A DNA stretch of 64,000 nt from DASVNK01 sp964478815. GTDB taxonomy: Bacteria; Verrucomicrobiota; Verrucomicrobiia; Limisphaerales; SXQI01. Each line of letters begins with the position of its first letter. The stretch's first letter is position 1. The DNA is taken from contig CAYZKY010000008.1 of the NCBI GenBank assembly GCA_964478815.1, positions 1-64,000 of the forward strand, read 5' to 3'. The notes below the pieces were generated by a model. The model was not told where the DNA came from. It did no database searches and saw nothing but the letters and a program-made list of their open reading frames with translations. A program made the position numbers and the translations under genes. Below are positions 25,909-35,350 of this stretch, piece after piece.

Positions 25909-28900
25909 ATGATGTCCCAAACTCGACCTCCCACGAGAGCAATTGTGCTCGCCTACTGCGTGCTCTGGATCGCGGTATCTGGATTTTTCCCGCCGTTGTA
26001 TGCAACCGGTTTGGCTAATCAATTGCATACGCAGCTCGATAAGGGGGACGAGGCCACCCTCTTCTTTCAGGGAGAGTTCCAGTGCCGAGGAAACGGTTTT
26101 GTGGAAGTGGAGAGCGTGAGGGCTGAGGTCACCGATAATTCGAGCGCTAACTGCCCCGCTTCTGTAAATCCTGTGCCGACTCCCACAAAATCAGTCCGAC
26201 TCGTTGTCAACAGGACGTACAATCTGACTTTCGGCGGTGAACTCATCTATTCGGCCAGAGTAAATCTAGCCGCAACTCCCGTGAACGACCTGTTTCTAGG
26301 AGAAGGGGAGGATTCCTATCAGCAGAGGCGTTACAGCGTTTATTTTTACCATTCCAACTCCGGGAGCTGGACGAAAGCGTGTCCGATGGTCGGTCCTTCA
26401 TGGAATGCGGAAGCCGACGGGAACCCTTCTCCCGATTGCGAACCTCTCTCGGAACCGGTCCAGTTTCAAATCCGGCGCGACTTTCGAGCGAGACCCTATG
26501 AGCACGCCGGTCCGGCGCGCGCGACGGCCGATGACCAAGGTGATGGGGAATGGAATCCGGAAGAGGATCCGTTGGCCGACACAAGTGCGCCAGGGGATGG
26601 CACCTTCCTGCAGCTCGATGGTGGACGGACGGGCCAGGCGAACCAGATTCCGATTCGCTGGGAGACCCTGCTGGGAAGGCTCTGGGACGGCGGGTCTGCG
26701 GGAAAAATTCGCTATTATCAGAATGGCCTGTCAGCGGCGAGCTACGTTCCCGGCGCACTCTCCTATGTGAACCCCTCGATGGACGCAGACGAAGTCGTCA
26801 CGATCTACGACGCGCAAGATGCGTTGAGACAAGTAAGCGCGCCGCAGACTTTTGTGGATGTCATTACCCTGTCGGCGCTCTCCTTCGAGTTGCGGTTCTA
26901 TTTGCCCGCAGCGCGTGGATCTCTTCAAGGTGGCGTGTATTCGGTGGTGCCCGGCGCACAGCCATTTGTCGTCTGGAAGTTGGATTCTCCCAACAGCTCC
27001 ACGTCCACACTTAGAGTTACGGAGACCCGAAATCCATCGGATCCGATCCCCTTGGTGCGCACGAGCCTCGTCGAGTACGAGTCAATTACTACTACGTGGA
27101 CGTTGACCCAGGGAACTGGCCCCGAAACGAAGTGGCAAACGAGGCATATAATTATCGAAACCAGTCCGGCCGCGCGCGTGGAAGAGGTCGAGCTTCGGCA
27201 GGGTTCTACCCTGCCCGGAACTCTGGTTGAAAAAGCGACGACACGCTCCGAACTCGAGGGGTGGAGCGAGTATGAACTAAAATCTATCGTCACCGACCCG
27301 AGTGGGGACAATCTCACCACAACGCACACCTACTACGCACCAGTGTTGAACGGCCCGGGGCGGCTTTGGACGTCCACCTATCCGGACGGTTATTGGGAAA
27401 AGCGCGTCTATGATACTTCAGATGGCGGGCCACTCTGGCGGCTGCTGCGTCCGTGGAAAGACGGCCTCATCGGAGGAAATATTTTCACTGACATGTGGGT
27501 GACACAGTTCGAGTATCCCGTTGGAGGGCCGGGCACATTCAACATGCAGCAATGGCATAATTCTGCGGCTTATGGAGAAAATCGTGGCACGCTCAGTTCG
27601 GTATTCAAATCGACCACATATGAAGAATCGACTTTGTTCGTCGACGATCCGTGCGTGGACTCCGATTATATCGAGGAGCAACGCAGGTTGGGCAGTTTGT
27701 TGCATTACGGAGAACTGATTAGCACGAAAACATACGGTCCTTCTCAAGGCAGGTTATATCGCAAGATTTATACAAAAACGGACGACACCCGGCGGCTCGA
27801 TCTCTATGGCTACACGTTCGGAATCTGGAATCCCGCCACACGCGAGTTCAGCGGTTCCGGAAACGATATGGCTCAAGTCATTTATCATGGCTCGGAAGCT
27901 TCCGACTTGCCGAACACAGAAACCTATACTCAAGTGGAGGACGTCGTCGTTCCTCCGGGAGGATGGATCGATCTGACGCGGTATCGGAGCACGAAAACGC
28001 GGCGCATATTATCGAACGGCAATCTCGTAGCGCGCGAAACTTCTGTATATACCGGCCCGGGAACGTTTCAACTGGTGAGCCGCCTGATTTATGAGCGGGA
28101 CGTGCTGGGCCATGTGACGCGAGTCTTTCGCAAAGACGTAGCCTCTCCCTACGCCGAGCATACGATCTACACGGCGGATTGGAAAGGTTCGGGAACGTTC
28201 CCGATCGACGTCAAGCTTTCGGACACCGATGTGCAGGGCGTGGTTCACACATATACCTATGATTCGCTCAAGCGCCTCTCGACGCGGACGAAGTCTGGCT
28301 TCACGTTGGCGGGTTACCGCCCGCAGTCGGCGATTGTGCAGACGATCGGTTATGATGCGGGAGACCGCATCGTTTTGGACCGCACCGAATCTGGCTCCCT
28401 GGCGCAGCAGGTCACGCGCACCTACGACAAATCAGGGCGATGGCGGAGCGAGACGGACGTCGCAGGCCTGACGACGCTTATCGATTACCCCCTGGGAGGC
28501 AAACAGCGGCAGACGACGTTCCCCACGGGTGCCATCAAACTCGAGGAATTCTATCGCGACCGCCGCCTGGCGAGCGTCACCGGCAGCGCCGTCGTAGAGG
28601 AGCGGTACAACTATTTACTCAGCGGCGAGATCTGGGCGGACTATCTCGGGCCAAAAACGATCACGAAAGTGACCACCGGGCCGCTGAGCTCACCGCGTTG
28701 GAGGACGACCGCTGTCGACCACCGGAATGTCGAATGTCAGACGAAACTGCCGGCGTTCAACGATCCGGGAGAACGCATTGACCAACTTCACTTTCTGAAC
28801 GATTCCCAAGCGGAACCCCAGCATATTACGGAAACGGGCAGCGATGGCGGGCTGCGCACGACACGGTTTCGCTACGATGGCTTTGGAAACCGCACGCTCG

Positions 28901-31900
28901 AAGTCCACCCGGGAGCGGATGGCGACGGGGACGGCGTGATCCAAGGGCTCGACAGCGCCGTGGGGGGTATGGTCCGCCTCACCAAGGAGCGGGTCCAACG
29001 ATCCGACCAGTATTTCGAGCAGAACGGCTCGGGACATTGGTTCGCGGTCACCGATCTCGTCACTTATCCGAATGACCTGAGTGGCACTGAAGTGATCCTG
29101 GAACGGCGCAAGGCGCGCCTGAGCGGTCTCACCGCCAACGACGTTTCCGAGACCCTGGTCTTCGACGGGAACGGGGCGCAAACCACGGTCAAGGTCACGG
29201 TCAACACGGGCAATCGCACCGCCACCACCACGACCACGATTCCGCAATCGAGCCAGTCCGCCGTGCAGGTTTCGGTCAACGGCCTGGTGCAAACGGAAAC
29301 TACCCCATCGGTCAGCGCGCCGGTCTGGCACTATTACGACACGCTAGGCCGGGAGGTCGGGACCACGGATTCATTGGGCTTTCCTTCCGGCACGCGTTTC
29401 AACGTGTTGACCTCCCAGGTCGAGGCCGTGACGAACAAGGCCGGGCAGGTCACGACCTACGCTTACTACGCCGCTGGAACGGCCAACGCCGGGCGGCTCC
29501 TGAGCGAAGAGAGACTCGCGGGCAAGAAGACTTATTTCAATTATAATTCCCGTGGCGATGTCACGCATATCTGGGGACATGTGCCGTATCCGGAGAAACG
29601 GGAATATGACAACTACGGCGACATGATCAAGCTGACGACCTACCAGGCGAGCGCCGCCTGGACGGGCGCGTCCTGGCCGGGTTCCGAGCCGGCGGGCCAG
29701 ATCACCACCTTCAATTACGATCCGGCGACTGGGTTGCCGGTCAGCAAGGTGGATGCCTCGAACCGCACGACGTCGTTCGATTATTATTCGAATCACGAGC
29801 CGCGCACGACCACGCTGGCGCGCTGGGCGAGCAAAACGTTGATGTATGCCGTGAACGGCGATTTGAGCCGGATCGATTATGTGCATACGGCCAGCCCGCT
29901 GACGACGTCCAGCGTGGTCTTCGACGATTATACGCGGCTCGGTTCTCCCCGCTCGATTGTCGACGATTCGGGGACGCACGCGCTGGCGTATGACCACATG
30001 GGCCGGCTGACGTCCGATAACACGACGGCGGGGTTCCTCACCGGGCTGAAGTCGGAGGTGCGCTACGAGAACGTGCTCAGCCGGGGGAAGGATCAGGTGA
30101 CGGTCAAGGTGGGTGCGTCGACGACGCTGGTGAACCAGTATGGCTTCGACGGGGTGGGACGGATTGGGAGTGTCACGCGCAATCCGGGCAGCGCTCCTTA
30201 CTCGGCCACGTATGCTTATATCCCGAATTCGGATCTGCTTAATACCACCACCAGTGCCCATGGCGGCGCGACTCGCCTGACGGCCACGCGGCAGTGGGAT
30301 TATGGCTACCGATTGCGGGAGGTGGACCAATGGGCGGGGGGCTTGCGGGTCAGCCGGCATGTTTATGGGTATGACAGCCGGGATCGCCGGCAGACGGCTA
30401 CGCTGGCGGATGGGTCGCTCTGGACCTACGGCTATAACGATCGGGACGAGGTCACGAGCGGCAAGCGCACCTGGGCGGGCGGCGGCTTCGCACCCGGGCA
30501 ACAGTTCGAGTATGTCTACGATCCGATCGGCAACCGCACCACCAGCAAGGAGGGGGGCAATGCCAGCGGCACGGGGTTGCGCACGGAAACGTACGGGCCG
30601 AACGCGCTGAACCAGTACGCCACGAAAAGTAATTCCGGCCAGTCGGATATCGTCGGCGCGGCCGCGGCGGCCACCGCGGTGACGGTGAATGGAACGGCGG
30701 CGACTCGCGCCGGGGAATATTTCAGCCGCGCCTTGTCCGGCGGGGCTTCGGGCGCGCCGCAGCATCAAACGGTCACGGTGGTCTCCGGTTCCCAGACGAC
30801 GAGCGGGGCGTTACTGCTGCCGCCGCTCAGCCAGGTGTTCACCTACGATCTGGACGGGAACCTGACGGGGGACGGGCTCTGGAGTTACGAATGGGACGCG
30901 GAGAACCGTTTGATCCGGCAGACGAGCCTGCTGGGCGGAGCGACGCCGGAGAGCGCGATCAAGAAGCTGGAGTTTGTCTACGATTACTTGGGGCGGCGCG
31001 TGGGCAAGACGGTCTGGACGAAAAGCGGCTCGGGCTGGGTGAACCCGGTGGAGACACGATTCGTCTACGACGGCTGGCTGCTGCTCGCGGAGTTCAACGG
31101 CACGACGGTGCAGCGGACGTATGTGTGGGGGCTGGACGCCGCCGGGACGCTGGAGGACGCGGGCGGAGTGGGCGGACTTGCGGCCATCGAGCAACACGTG
31201 ACTCCCACAGGCATCTTCTTCCCGGCCTACGACGGCAACGGCAACATCATGGCGCTGGTCAAGGGAGATGGCACCGGCGTGGCGGCCCGCTACGAATACG
31301 GCCCCTTCGGCGAACCGATCCGCGCCTCCGGCCCCATGGCCAAGGCCAACCCCTTCCGCTGGAGCACCAAATTCACCGATGCTGAGAGCGAGTTGGTTTA
31401 CTATGGCTATCGTTACTACTCCCCTGCGGTGGGAAAATGGATCTCACAGGATCCTGCCGGCTTAAAGGGTGGGCTCAATTTGTCTACATTCGCCAAGAAT
31501 AACGCTCTTGCACATTTCGATCATCTCGGAATGGCCGCATTTCGCTACGATGGCGGTCACCATGTCATTTCCAAGCCTGTAATGAGCAGGCTCGATGAAG
31601 GAATAGCAGCGGACATTTTCAACGATTTCCAGATCGAGTACAACCCGGACAGCAGTCATAAGGGTTGGTCATCCTCCCATCGATCATATAACAACCGAGT
31701 CAATGATCTGTTTGAATCCTACTTAGCGCGCAACGGGATCGATGCTCATGAGTTTTCAAGATCTTACGATCACGCATATGGATTTCTTAACGACGTGTTA
31801 AGCGATCAGCAAACAAGCGCGTTTCTTCACGAGATCACTGCCACCCACGGGAAATTCACGAAAATTTCCAGAGGAACACATGTCCTCGCGAAGAGTAAAG

Positions 31901-32169
31901 CGGCGCTGCGCGCTACAATTTATCTCACCGCGGCAGCGATTGGAAGCATTGCTCACGCTGCTCCGGTGCTCGGAGAATTCCAAAAGATTCAGAACTCGCC
32001 TCACATTGCTCGTCAACTTGTCATAGACATGCAGGACTACCGCTCCGCAGTGCTTACGGACGAAGATGCGTGGATCACACTAACTGCGGCAATGACGGCG
32101 GTAACCTTGCAATCGCTGGAAGGTGACTACTTTATCACGTCGATGGCGCTCGGGATGCTGCTGAAGTAG
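25909..32169 (+). CDS. RHS/YD-repeat polymorphic toxin with C-terminal HH-type domain
   Basis: A 2086-residue RHS protein. The N-terminus (AIVLAYCVLWIAVSGFF) is a signal peptide or anchor. YD repeats (G..T.Y.YD, RYDGFGNRT, AYDHMGRL) run from about 640 to 1800 and should form the hollow beta-shell that encloses the toxin. The core ends with YEYGPFGEP near 1790 and GYRYYSPAVGKWISQDP near 1832, the conserved self-cleavage region. The last 210 residues are unrelated to the core. They start with GGHHVISKPV and include HKGWSSSHRSYNNRVND; the HH pair suggests a metal-dependent nuclease, but the family is not recognised. A hydrophobic stretch (IYLTAAAIGSIAHAAPVL) follows. The adjacent downstream gene encodes the likely immunity protein. 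Confidence 0.92.
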   Translation: MMSQTRPPTRAIVLAYCVLWIAVSGFFPPLYATGLANQLHTQLDKGDEATLFFQGEFQCRGNGFVEVESVRAEVTDNSSANCPASVNPVPTPTKSVRLVVNRTYNLTFGGELIYSARVNLAATPVNDLFLGEGEDSYQQRRYSVYFYHSNSGSWTKACPMVGPSWNAEADGNPSPDCEPLSEPVQFQIRRDFRARPYEHAGPARATADDQGDGEWNPEEDPLADTSAPGDGTFLQLDGGRTGQANQIPIRWETLLGRLWDGGSAGKIRYYQNGLSAASYVPGALSYVNPSMDADEVVTIYDAQDALRQVSAPQTFVDVITLSALSFELRFYLPAARGSLQGGVYSVVPGAQPFVVWKLDSPNSSTSTLRVTETRNPSDPIPLVRTSLVEYESITTTWTLTQGTGPETKWQTRHIIIETSPAARVEEVELRQGSTLPGTLVEKATTRSELEGWSEYELKSIVTDPSGDNLTTTHTYYAPVLNGPGRLWTSTYPDGYWEKRVYDTSDGGPLWRLLRPWKDGLIGGNIFTDMWVTQFEYPVGGPGTFNMQQWHNSAAYGENRGTLSSVFKSTTYEESTLFVDDPCVDSDYIEEQRRLGSLLHYGELISTKTYGPSQGRLYRKIYTKTDDTRRLDLYGYTFGIWNPATREFSGSGNDMAQVIYHGSEASDLPNTETYTQVEDVVVPPGGWIDLTRYRSTKTRRILSNGNLVARETSVYTGPGTFQLVSRLIYERDVLGHVTRVFRKDVASPYAEHTIYTADWKGSGTFPIDVKLSDTDVQGVVHTYTYDSLKRLSTRTKSGFTLAGYRPQSAIVQTIGYDAGDRIVLDRTESGSLAQQVTRTYDKSGRWRSETDVAGLTTLIDYPLGGKQRQTTFPTGAIKLEEFYRDRRLASVTGSAVVEERYNYLLSGEIWADYLGPKTITKVTTGPLSSPRWRTTAVDHRNVECQTKLPAFNDPGERIDQLHFLNDSQAEPQHITETGSDGGLRTTRFRYDGFGNRTLEVHPGADGDGDGVIQGLDSAVGGMVRLTKERVQRSDQYFEQNGSGHWFAVTDLVTYPNDLSGTEVILERRKARLSGLTANDVSETLVFDGNGAQTTVKVTVNTGNRTATTTTTIPQSSQSAVQVSVNGLVQTETTPSVSAPVWHYYDTLGREVGTTDSLGFPSGTRFNVLTSQVEAVTNKAGQVTTYAYYAAGTANAGRLLSEERLAGKKTYFNYNSRGDVTHIWGHVPYPEKREYDNYGDMIKLTTYQASAAWTGASWPGSEPAGQITTFNYDPATGLPVSKVDASNRTTSFDYYSNHEPRTTTLARWASKTLMYAVNGDLSRIDYVHTASPLTTSSVVFDDYTRLGSPRSIVDDSGTHALAYDHMGRLTSDNTTAGFLTGLKSEVRYENVLSRGKDQVTVKVGASTTLVNQYGFDGVGRIGSVTRNPGSAPYSATYAYIPNSDLLNTTTSAHGGATRLTATRQWDYGYRLREVDQWAGGLRVSRHVYGYDSRDRRQTATLADGSLWTYGYNDRDEVTSGKRTWAGGGFAPGQQFEYVYDPIGNRTTSKEGGNASGTGLRTETYGPNALNQYATKSNSGQSDIVGAAAAATAVTVNGTAATRAGEYFSRALSGGASGAPQHQTVTVVSGSQTTSGALLLPPLSQVFTYDLDGNLTGDGLWSYEWDAENRLIRQTSLLGGATPESAIKKLEFVYDYLGRRVGKTVWTKSGSGWVNPVETRFVYDGWLLLAEFNGTTVQRTYVWGLDAAGTLEDAGGVGGLAAIEQHVTPTGIFFPAYDGNGNIMALVKGDGTGVAARYEYGPFGEPIRASGPMAKANPFRWSTKFTDAESELVYYGYRYYSPAVGKWISQDPAGLKGGLNLSTFAKNNALAHFDHLGMAAFRYDGGHHVISKPVMSRLDEGIAADIFNDFQIEYNPDSSHKGWSSSHRSYNNRVNDLFESYLARNGIDAHEFSRSYDHAYGFLNDVLSDQQTSAFLHEITATHGKFTKISRGTHVLAKSKAALRATIYLTAAAIGSIAHAAPVLGEFQKIQNSPHIARQLVIDMQDYRSAVLTDEDAWITLTAAMTAVTLQSLEGDYFITSMALGMLLK

Positions 32170-32180
32170 TAAATGGTCAT

Positions 32181-32720
32181 ATGGCGACCCTTGATAGAAT
32201 AAGAGAGTGGCTGGACATGAGATATTCGACTTGTGCCTACGGGTGGACGGATCCTGAGTTCGATTGCTTCGCCGATCTTCCGACAGAGTTGCGAGAGATT
32301 GCCTTGTGTGAGGTCTTCGAGATGCAGATATCGAACGGCGGCTTGCCGCAACTGTTGTGGAATACAATGAATCACTGGAGAGTATTATTGGATCAATGCT
32401 TGCGTTCCTATATGCGGATGGAGTTTGTAACAGAAGCGCAAGCTGTGATCGAATTTCAAGAATTGTTTGAGCGGTGGGAAGGTAGGTGCCAGAATCATAT
32501 TCGGAAAAGAATTGACGACAACGATCCGAGGCAATTTTCCGTGTGGTGCGAGATTTCTCGTGAAGCCCTTAGCTCGCCGAAGGAAGCGTTTTTCTACTCC
32601 ACTTCTGATTTGGACGAACGTCGGAGCAAGTGGATCGAGGCACGGTCTGGGTATTTTGAGGACTTAGTGAGAAAATCCCCACCGTTTCTGGGCAAAAAGC
32701 GACAAAAGATGGATAGGTAA
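32181..32720 (+). CDS. DUF4375-like immunity protein candidate
   Basis: A 179-residue soluble protein starting 11 bp after the RHS stop. Residues 49-65 (ISNGGLPQLLWNTMNHW) match the signature of DUF4375 (DMP19-like), a family often found as immunity proteins beside polymorphic toxins. The remainder is helical and charged. By position it should bind and neutralise the C-terminal domain of the RHS protein in the cytoplasm; it has no signal peptide, as expected. The role is inferred from family and position. Confidence 0.8.
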   Translation: MATLDRIREWLDMRYSTCAYGWTDPEFDCFADLPTELREIALCEVFEMQISNGGLPQLLWNTMNHWRVLLDQCLRSYMRMEFVTEAQAVIEFQELFERWEGRCQNHIRKRIDDNDPRQFSVWCEISREALSSPKEAFFYSTSDLDERRSKWIEARSGYFEDLVRKSPPFLGKKRQKMDR

Positions 32721-32751
32721 CGTGAGTTGTAGAACTTGATTGAAGAAAAGT

Positions 32752-33129
32752 ATGAGCAGAATACACTTGGCTAAGTTGGCTACGCAAGCGCTGGTTCTGA
32801 TATCGTTTTTTTCAGGGCGAGTCTACTGCGCAGATTCAGCGCATCTGAGAGTTGGCGCGTCGAACGACTGGGTCTTGGTGCATTCCGATGCGCTGCATGG
32901 ACCCCGAACAGCCGCCGAGAAGAAAGCCCGGCTGGCTGAGTTGCGAGCCCGGCAAGCCGCCGCCCGGGCGGCCAAACTGGAGCAGGCGAAGCAGCGCCGC
33001 GCGCAGTCGCCCATTCGTAATCCCGAACTGGCCAACTACGACACCAACGCCAACGGCTTTCTCGAAGGCGAGGAATACGCCAAATACCAAGCTGACCGTG
33101 CCGCCGCGGCGGCCAAGCCGAAGGAGTAG
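32752..33129 (+). CDS. Small secreted EF-hand protein
   Basis: A 125-residue protein with start ATG at 32752; a TTG twelve bases upstream is also possible. The first 25 residues (HLAKLATQALVLISFFSGRVYCADS) form a signal peptide. The centre is a Lys/Arg/Ala-rich helix (KKARLAELRARQAAARAAK). The end contains one canonical EF-hand loop, DTNANGFLEGEEY, followed by an Ala/Lys tail. It should bind calcium in the periplasm or outside the cell. It is 31 bp after the immunity gene and ends before a terminator, so it closes the RHS transcription unit. No catalytic domain is present. Confidence 0.75.
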   Translation: MSRIHLAKLATQALVLISFFSGRVYCADSAHLRVGASNDWVLVHSDALHGPRTAAEKKARLAELRARQAAARAAKLEQAKQRRAQSPIRNPELANYDTNANGFLEGEEYAKYQADRAAAAAKPKE

Positions 33130-33184
33130 CCACTGACCATTCGATCCATGGGGTTCTATTCCCTGCTCGTTCTGCGGCTGTTGG

Positions 33185-33212
33185 CCCTCGTGCTTTTGCA
33201 CGGGGGTTTTTT
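33185..33212 (+). terminator. Rho-independent terminator
   Basis: CCCTCGTGC and GCACGGGGG pair over nine positions (one G-T wobble) around a TTTT loop, followed directly by TTTTTT. It follows the EF-hand gene by 55 bp and ends the RHS cluster transcript. Confidence 0.85.
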
Positions 33213-33221
33213 ATTGGCCGG

Positions 33222-33643
33222 TCTCGAAGTCGAACGGCCTGACGAGAACGCGCTTAGCCGGAGGAAGGATCAGGTCACGGTCAAGGTGGGTGCGGCGACG
33301 ACGCTGGTGAACCAGTATGGCTTCGACGGGGTGGGACGGATCGGCAGTGTCACGCGCAATCCGGGCAGCGCCCCTTACTCGGCGACTTATGCTTATGTGC
33401 CGGGTTCGGATCTGCTTTATACGACCACCAGTGCGAATGGCGGCACCACTCGCCTGGCCGCCACCCGGCAGTGGGATTTTGGCTACCGGTTGCGGGAGGT
33501 GGATCACTTGGCCGGCGGCTTGCGGGTCAGCCGGCATGTTTATGGCTATGACAGCCGGGATCGCCGGCAGACGGCCACGTTGGCGATGGGTCGCTCTGGA
33601 CCTACGGCTATAACGACGGTGACGAGGTCAAGAGCGGCAATCG
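33222..33643 (+). pseudogene. Duplicated RHS core fragment
   Basis: This stretch repeats about 420 bp of the RHS core at 30049-30466 with roughly nine of ten bases identical, including the segment coding VNQYGFDGVGRIGSVTRNP. A one-base deletion at about 33584 (GGCGATGGG instead of GGCGGATGGG) breaks the frame near the right end. It has no start signal of its own, no RYY core end and no toxin, so it is a remnant. It begins directly after the terminator. Orphan core pieces downstream of RHS genes are known products of toxin-tip exchange by recombination. Confidence 0.88.
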
Positions 33644-33970
33644 TGGTAGTGGTCTGCCAGCGACCATCTGACGGCGCGCTCCTTGCCCAACCTTCGCCCG
33701 TGAAGGTCTTAGATTAGCTTTGGCCCCGAGTTTATTCAGGGCGATCAAGAGCGACAATTAGTTCCGCGCCGCACTGGGATTCCGGTTAGAAAGCGCCTGG
33801 AAATTGGCGTTCGGTTAAACGCAGTTGCTGTATTTGGATGTTGATTGCAAACGTACGATAATGGTAGATTATCGTAAGATAGGGGACTTAACGCCTCTTC
33901 CGGACTCGGAATTTTTCTGCTATTCTTGCCTCATCGAGGACACGGGCGTTCTCGTTTTGAAGGCAAAGGC
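33644..33970. other. Gap with palindromic att-like site
   Basis: This 327-bp stretch separates the RHS remnant from the recombinase gene and has no plausible gene. It holds the palindrome described separately at 33854-33876 and presumably the promoter of the recombinase. Confidence 0.4.
33851..33876. other. Palindromic recombinase-site candidate
   Basis: TACGATAAT (33854-33862) and ATTATCGTA (33868-33876) are exact inverted copies around five bases. The arrangement of two arms around a short core resembles dif-like sites used by tyrosine recombinases, and it lies 95 bp before a tyrosine recombinase gene. The left part, ACGTACGATAAT, recurs with one change at 35002-35013, just after that gene. 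Confidence 0.45.
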
Positions 33971-34939
33971 ATGGCTGGAGATTCCCCGAAAATCAGTTCA
34001 GGAGAGGTTTGCCTTTCCCTCGACGACCTGCTGGCCGAAGCGCAGGCGGCTGCCAGGGACTCGATTCCCCCGAACACGGCAAGGGCGTATCGGACGGACT
34101 GGAACGATTTCCGGAAGTTTTGCGAGCGGCAGCGGCTGTCGCTCTTGCCTGCGCGTGCGGAAACCGTTTGCGCTTATCTTGCAGCCCGTGCGCGTTGCCA
34201 CAAAACCTCCACCCTCCGGCGGCGGCTCACCGTCATCGGCAAGGTTCACCGGATTCGTGGCTGTGCCAATCCCCTCGACGACATGCGCGTCAAGCAGACC
34301 TGGCGCGGCCTCCTGCGCCAGAGGTCAGCATGCACGACCCAAAAGTCTCCCGCGCTCCTTCGTGACTTGCAGGCCATTGCAGGCGCATTCGGTGACAGCC
34401 TCGCCGACCTGCGCGACCGGGCCATCATTCTCTTGGGCTTTGCTGCAGGCATGCGGCGTTCGGAACTCGTCGCTCTCGATGTGAGCAGCTTCGAGCAAGC
34501 CGAAGAAGGACTTGTCCTCTACATCGCCCGGAGCAAGACCGACCAGACCGGACGTGGACGAAAGGTCGGCATCCCCTTTGGCCAGAATCCCCTCACCTGC
34601 CCTGTCCGGGCGGTTCAAACCTGGCTGGAAGCGTCGCAGATCTCTGGCGATGCCCTCTTTCGCAAGGTCAACCGGCATGGACGGCTGGAAGGAAAGCGGC
34701 TTTCAGCGCATTCCGTGGCCCTCATCGTCAAGCGCGCCTTCGAACGCATTGGGAAAGTTCCCGCTGCTTTCTCCGGCCATTCCCTGCGGGCTGGCTTGGC
34801 CACGCAGGCCGCCATGTCCGGCGCGAGCGAACGCTCGATTCAGAACCAGACCGGGCACCGCAGCCTCGCCGTCCTTCGCAGATATATTCGCGATGGCAGC
34901 CTGTTTCGCGAGAATGCGGCGAAGAAAACCGGCCTGTAG
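33971..34939 (+). CDS. Tyrosine site-specific recombinase
   Basis: A 322-residue integrase starting MAGDSPKISSGEV. The N-terminal SAM-like DNA-binding domain (NTARAYRTDWNDFRKFCERQ) precedes the catalytic domain. Catalytic residues can be placed: Arg in GMRRSELVAL near 161, Lys in SKTDQTGRG near 188, His/Arg in GHSLRAGLATQ near 268-272, His in TGHRSL near 295 and the nucleophile Tyr in RRYIRDG near 303. It cuts and rejoins DNA at short att sites. It sits between the RHS remnant and a toxin-antitoxin pair, and partial repeats flank it, so it may belong to a small integrated cassette. A longer start at 33926 uses TTG and is less likely. Confidence 0.9.
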   Translation: MAGDSPKISSGEVCLSLDDLLAEAQAAARDSIPPNTARAYRTDWNDFRKFCERQRLSLLPARAETVCAYLAARARCHKTSTLRRRLTVIGKVHRIRGCANPLDDMRVKQTWRGLLRQRSACTTQKSPALLRDLQAIAGAFGDSLADLRDRAIILLGFAAGMRRSELVALDVSSFEQAEEGLVLYIARSKTDQTGRGRKVGIPFGQNPLTCPVRAVQTWLEASQISGDALFRKVNRHGRLEGKRLSAHSVALIVKRAFERIGKVPAAFSGHSLRAGLATQAAMSGASERSIQNQTGHRSLAVLRRYIRDGSLFRENAAKKTGL

Positions 34940-35001
34940 GACTCCCCGTCCTAATCTGAGCCGCTCGCTCCCTGGAGCGAACCCTTGCCATTACGCGTTG
35001 G

Positions 35002-35013
35002 ACGTGCGATAAT
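35002..35013 (+). other. Second partial copy of the att-like sequence
   Basis: ACGTGCGATAAT matches ACGTACGATAAT at 33851-33862 at eleven of twelve positions and in the same orientation. Here the right arm of the palindrome is missing. The two copies bracket the recombinase gene. Confidence 0.35.
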
Positions 35014-35044
35014 CTGACCATACTAGTCAGCTATTGAGGATGCT

Positions 35045-35350
35045 ATGTCCAAGCCCTTTCTTCCCGATGAACCCAAACAAGTGCCGCTCCTTGGCGGATT
35101 CCCCAGCTGGAAGCTGGAAGAAGCCAAGGCGCGCTTCAGCGAACTCGTCAAGTCCGCCCAGGGCGGCCCCCAGCGGGTGACCGTGCATGGGCGCGATGCC
35201 GTCATGGTGGTGGATGCCGAAATGTTTGCCGCCCTGCTGCCCTCCAGCCAGCAGCCGAGCCTGCACCAGCTGCTTTCCGAATCGCCGCTGGCTCGACTCA
35301 AATTCGGCGGCAAATCGGTTCGGGCTCCCGTTCGAGACGTTGACCTATGA
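35045..35350 (+). CDS. Phd/YefM-type antitoxin
   Basis: A 101-residue antitoxin. The core SWKLEEAKARFSELVKSAQ...GPQRVTVHGRDAVMVVDAEMF is the Phd/YefM dimer domain that binds its own promoter. The C-terminal half (LHQLLSESPLARLKF) should wrap around and block the toxin. The ATG follows a GAGGA ribosome-binding site. The stop overlaps the toxin start by four bases, the usual coupling in these operons. A long N-terminal extension of about 18 residues precedes the domain. Confidence 0.92.
   Translation: MSKPFLPDEPKQVPLLGGFPSWKLEEAKARFSELVKSAQGGPQRVTVHGRDAVMVVDAEMFAALLPSSQQPSLHQLLSESPLARLKFGGKSVRAPVRDVDL

Noticed and set aside
29371..30768. A 465-codon minus-strand frame within the RHS gene
   Set aside because: Antisense of YD repeats; Arg/Ala/Ile-rich without any known domain.
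33148..33717. Treating the 189-codon frame over the RHS remnant as a functional secreted protein
   Set aside because: Its first part is the terminator sequence and its second part is a frameshifted copy of the RHS core.
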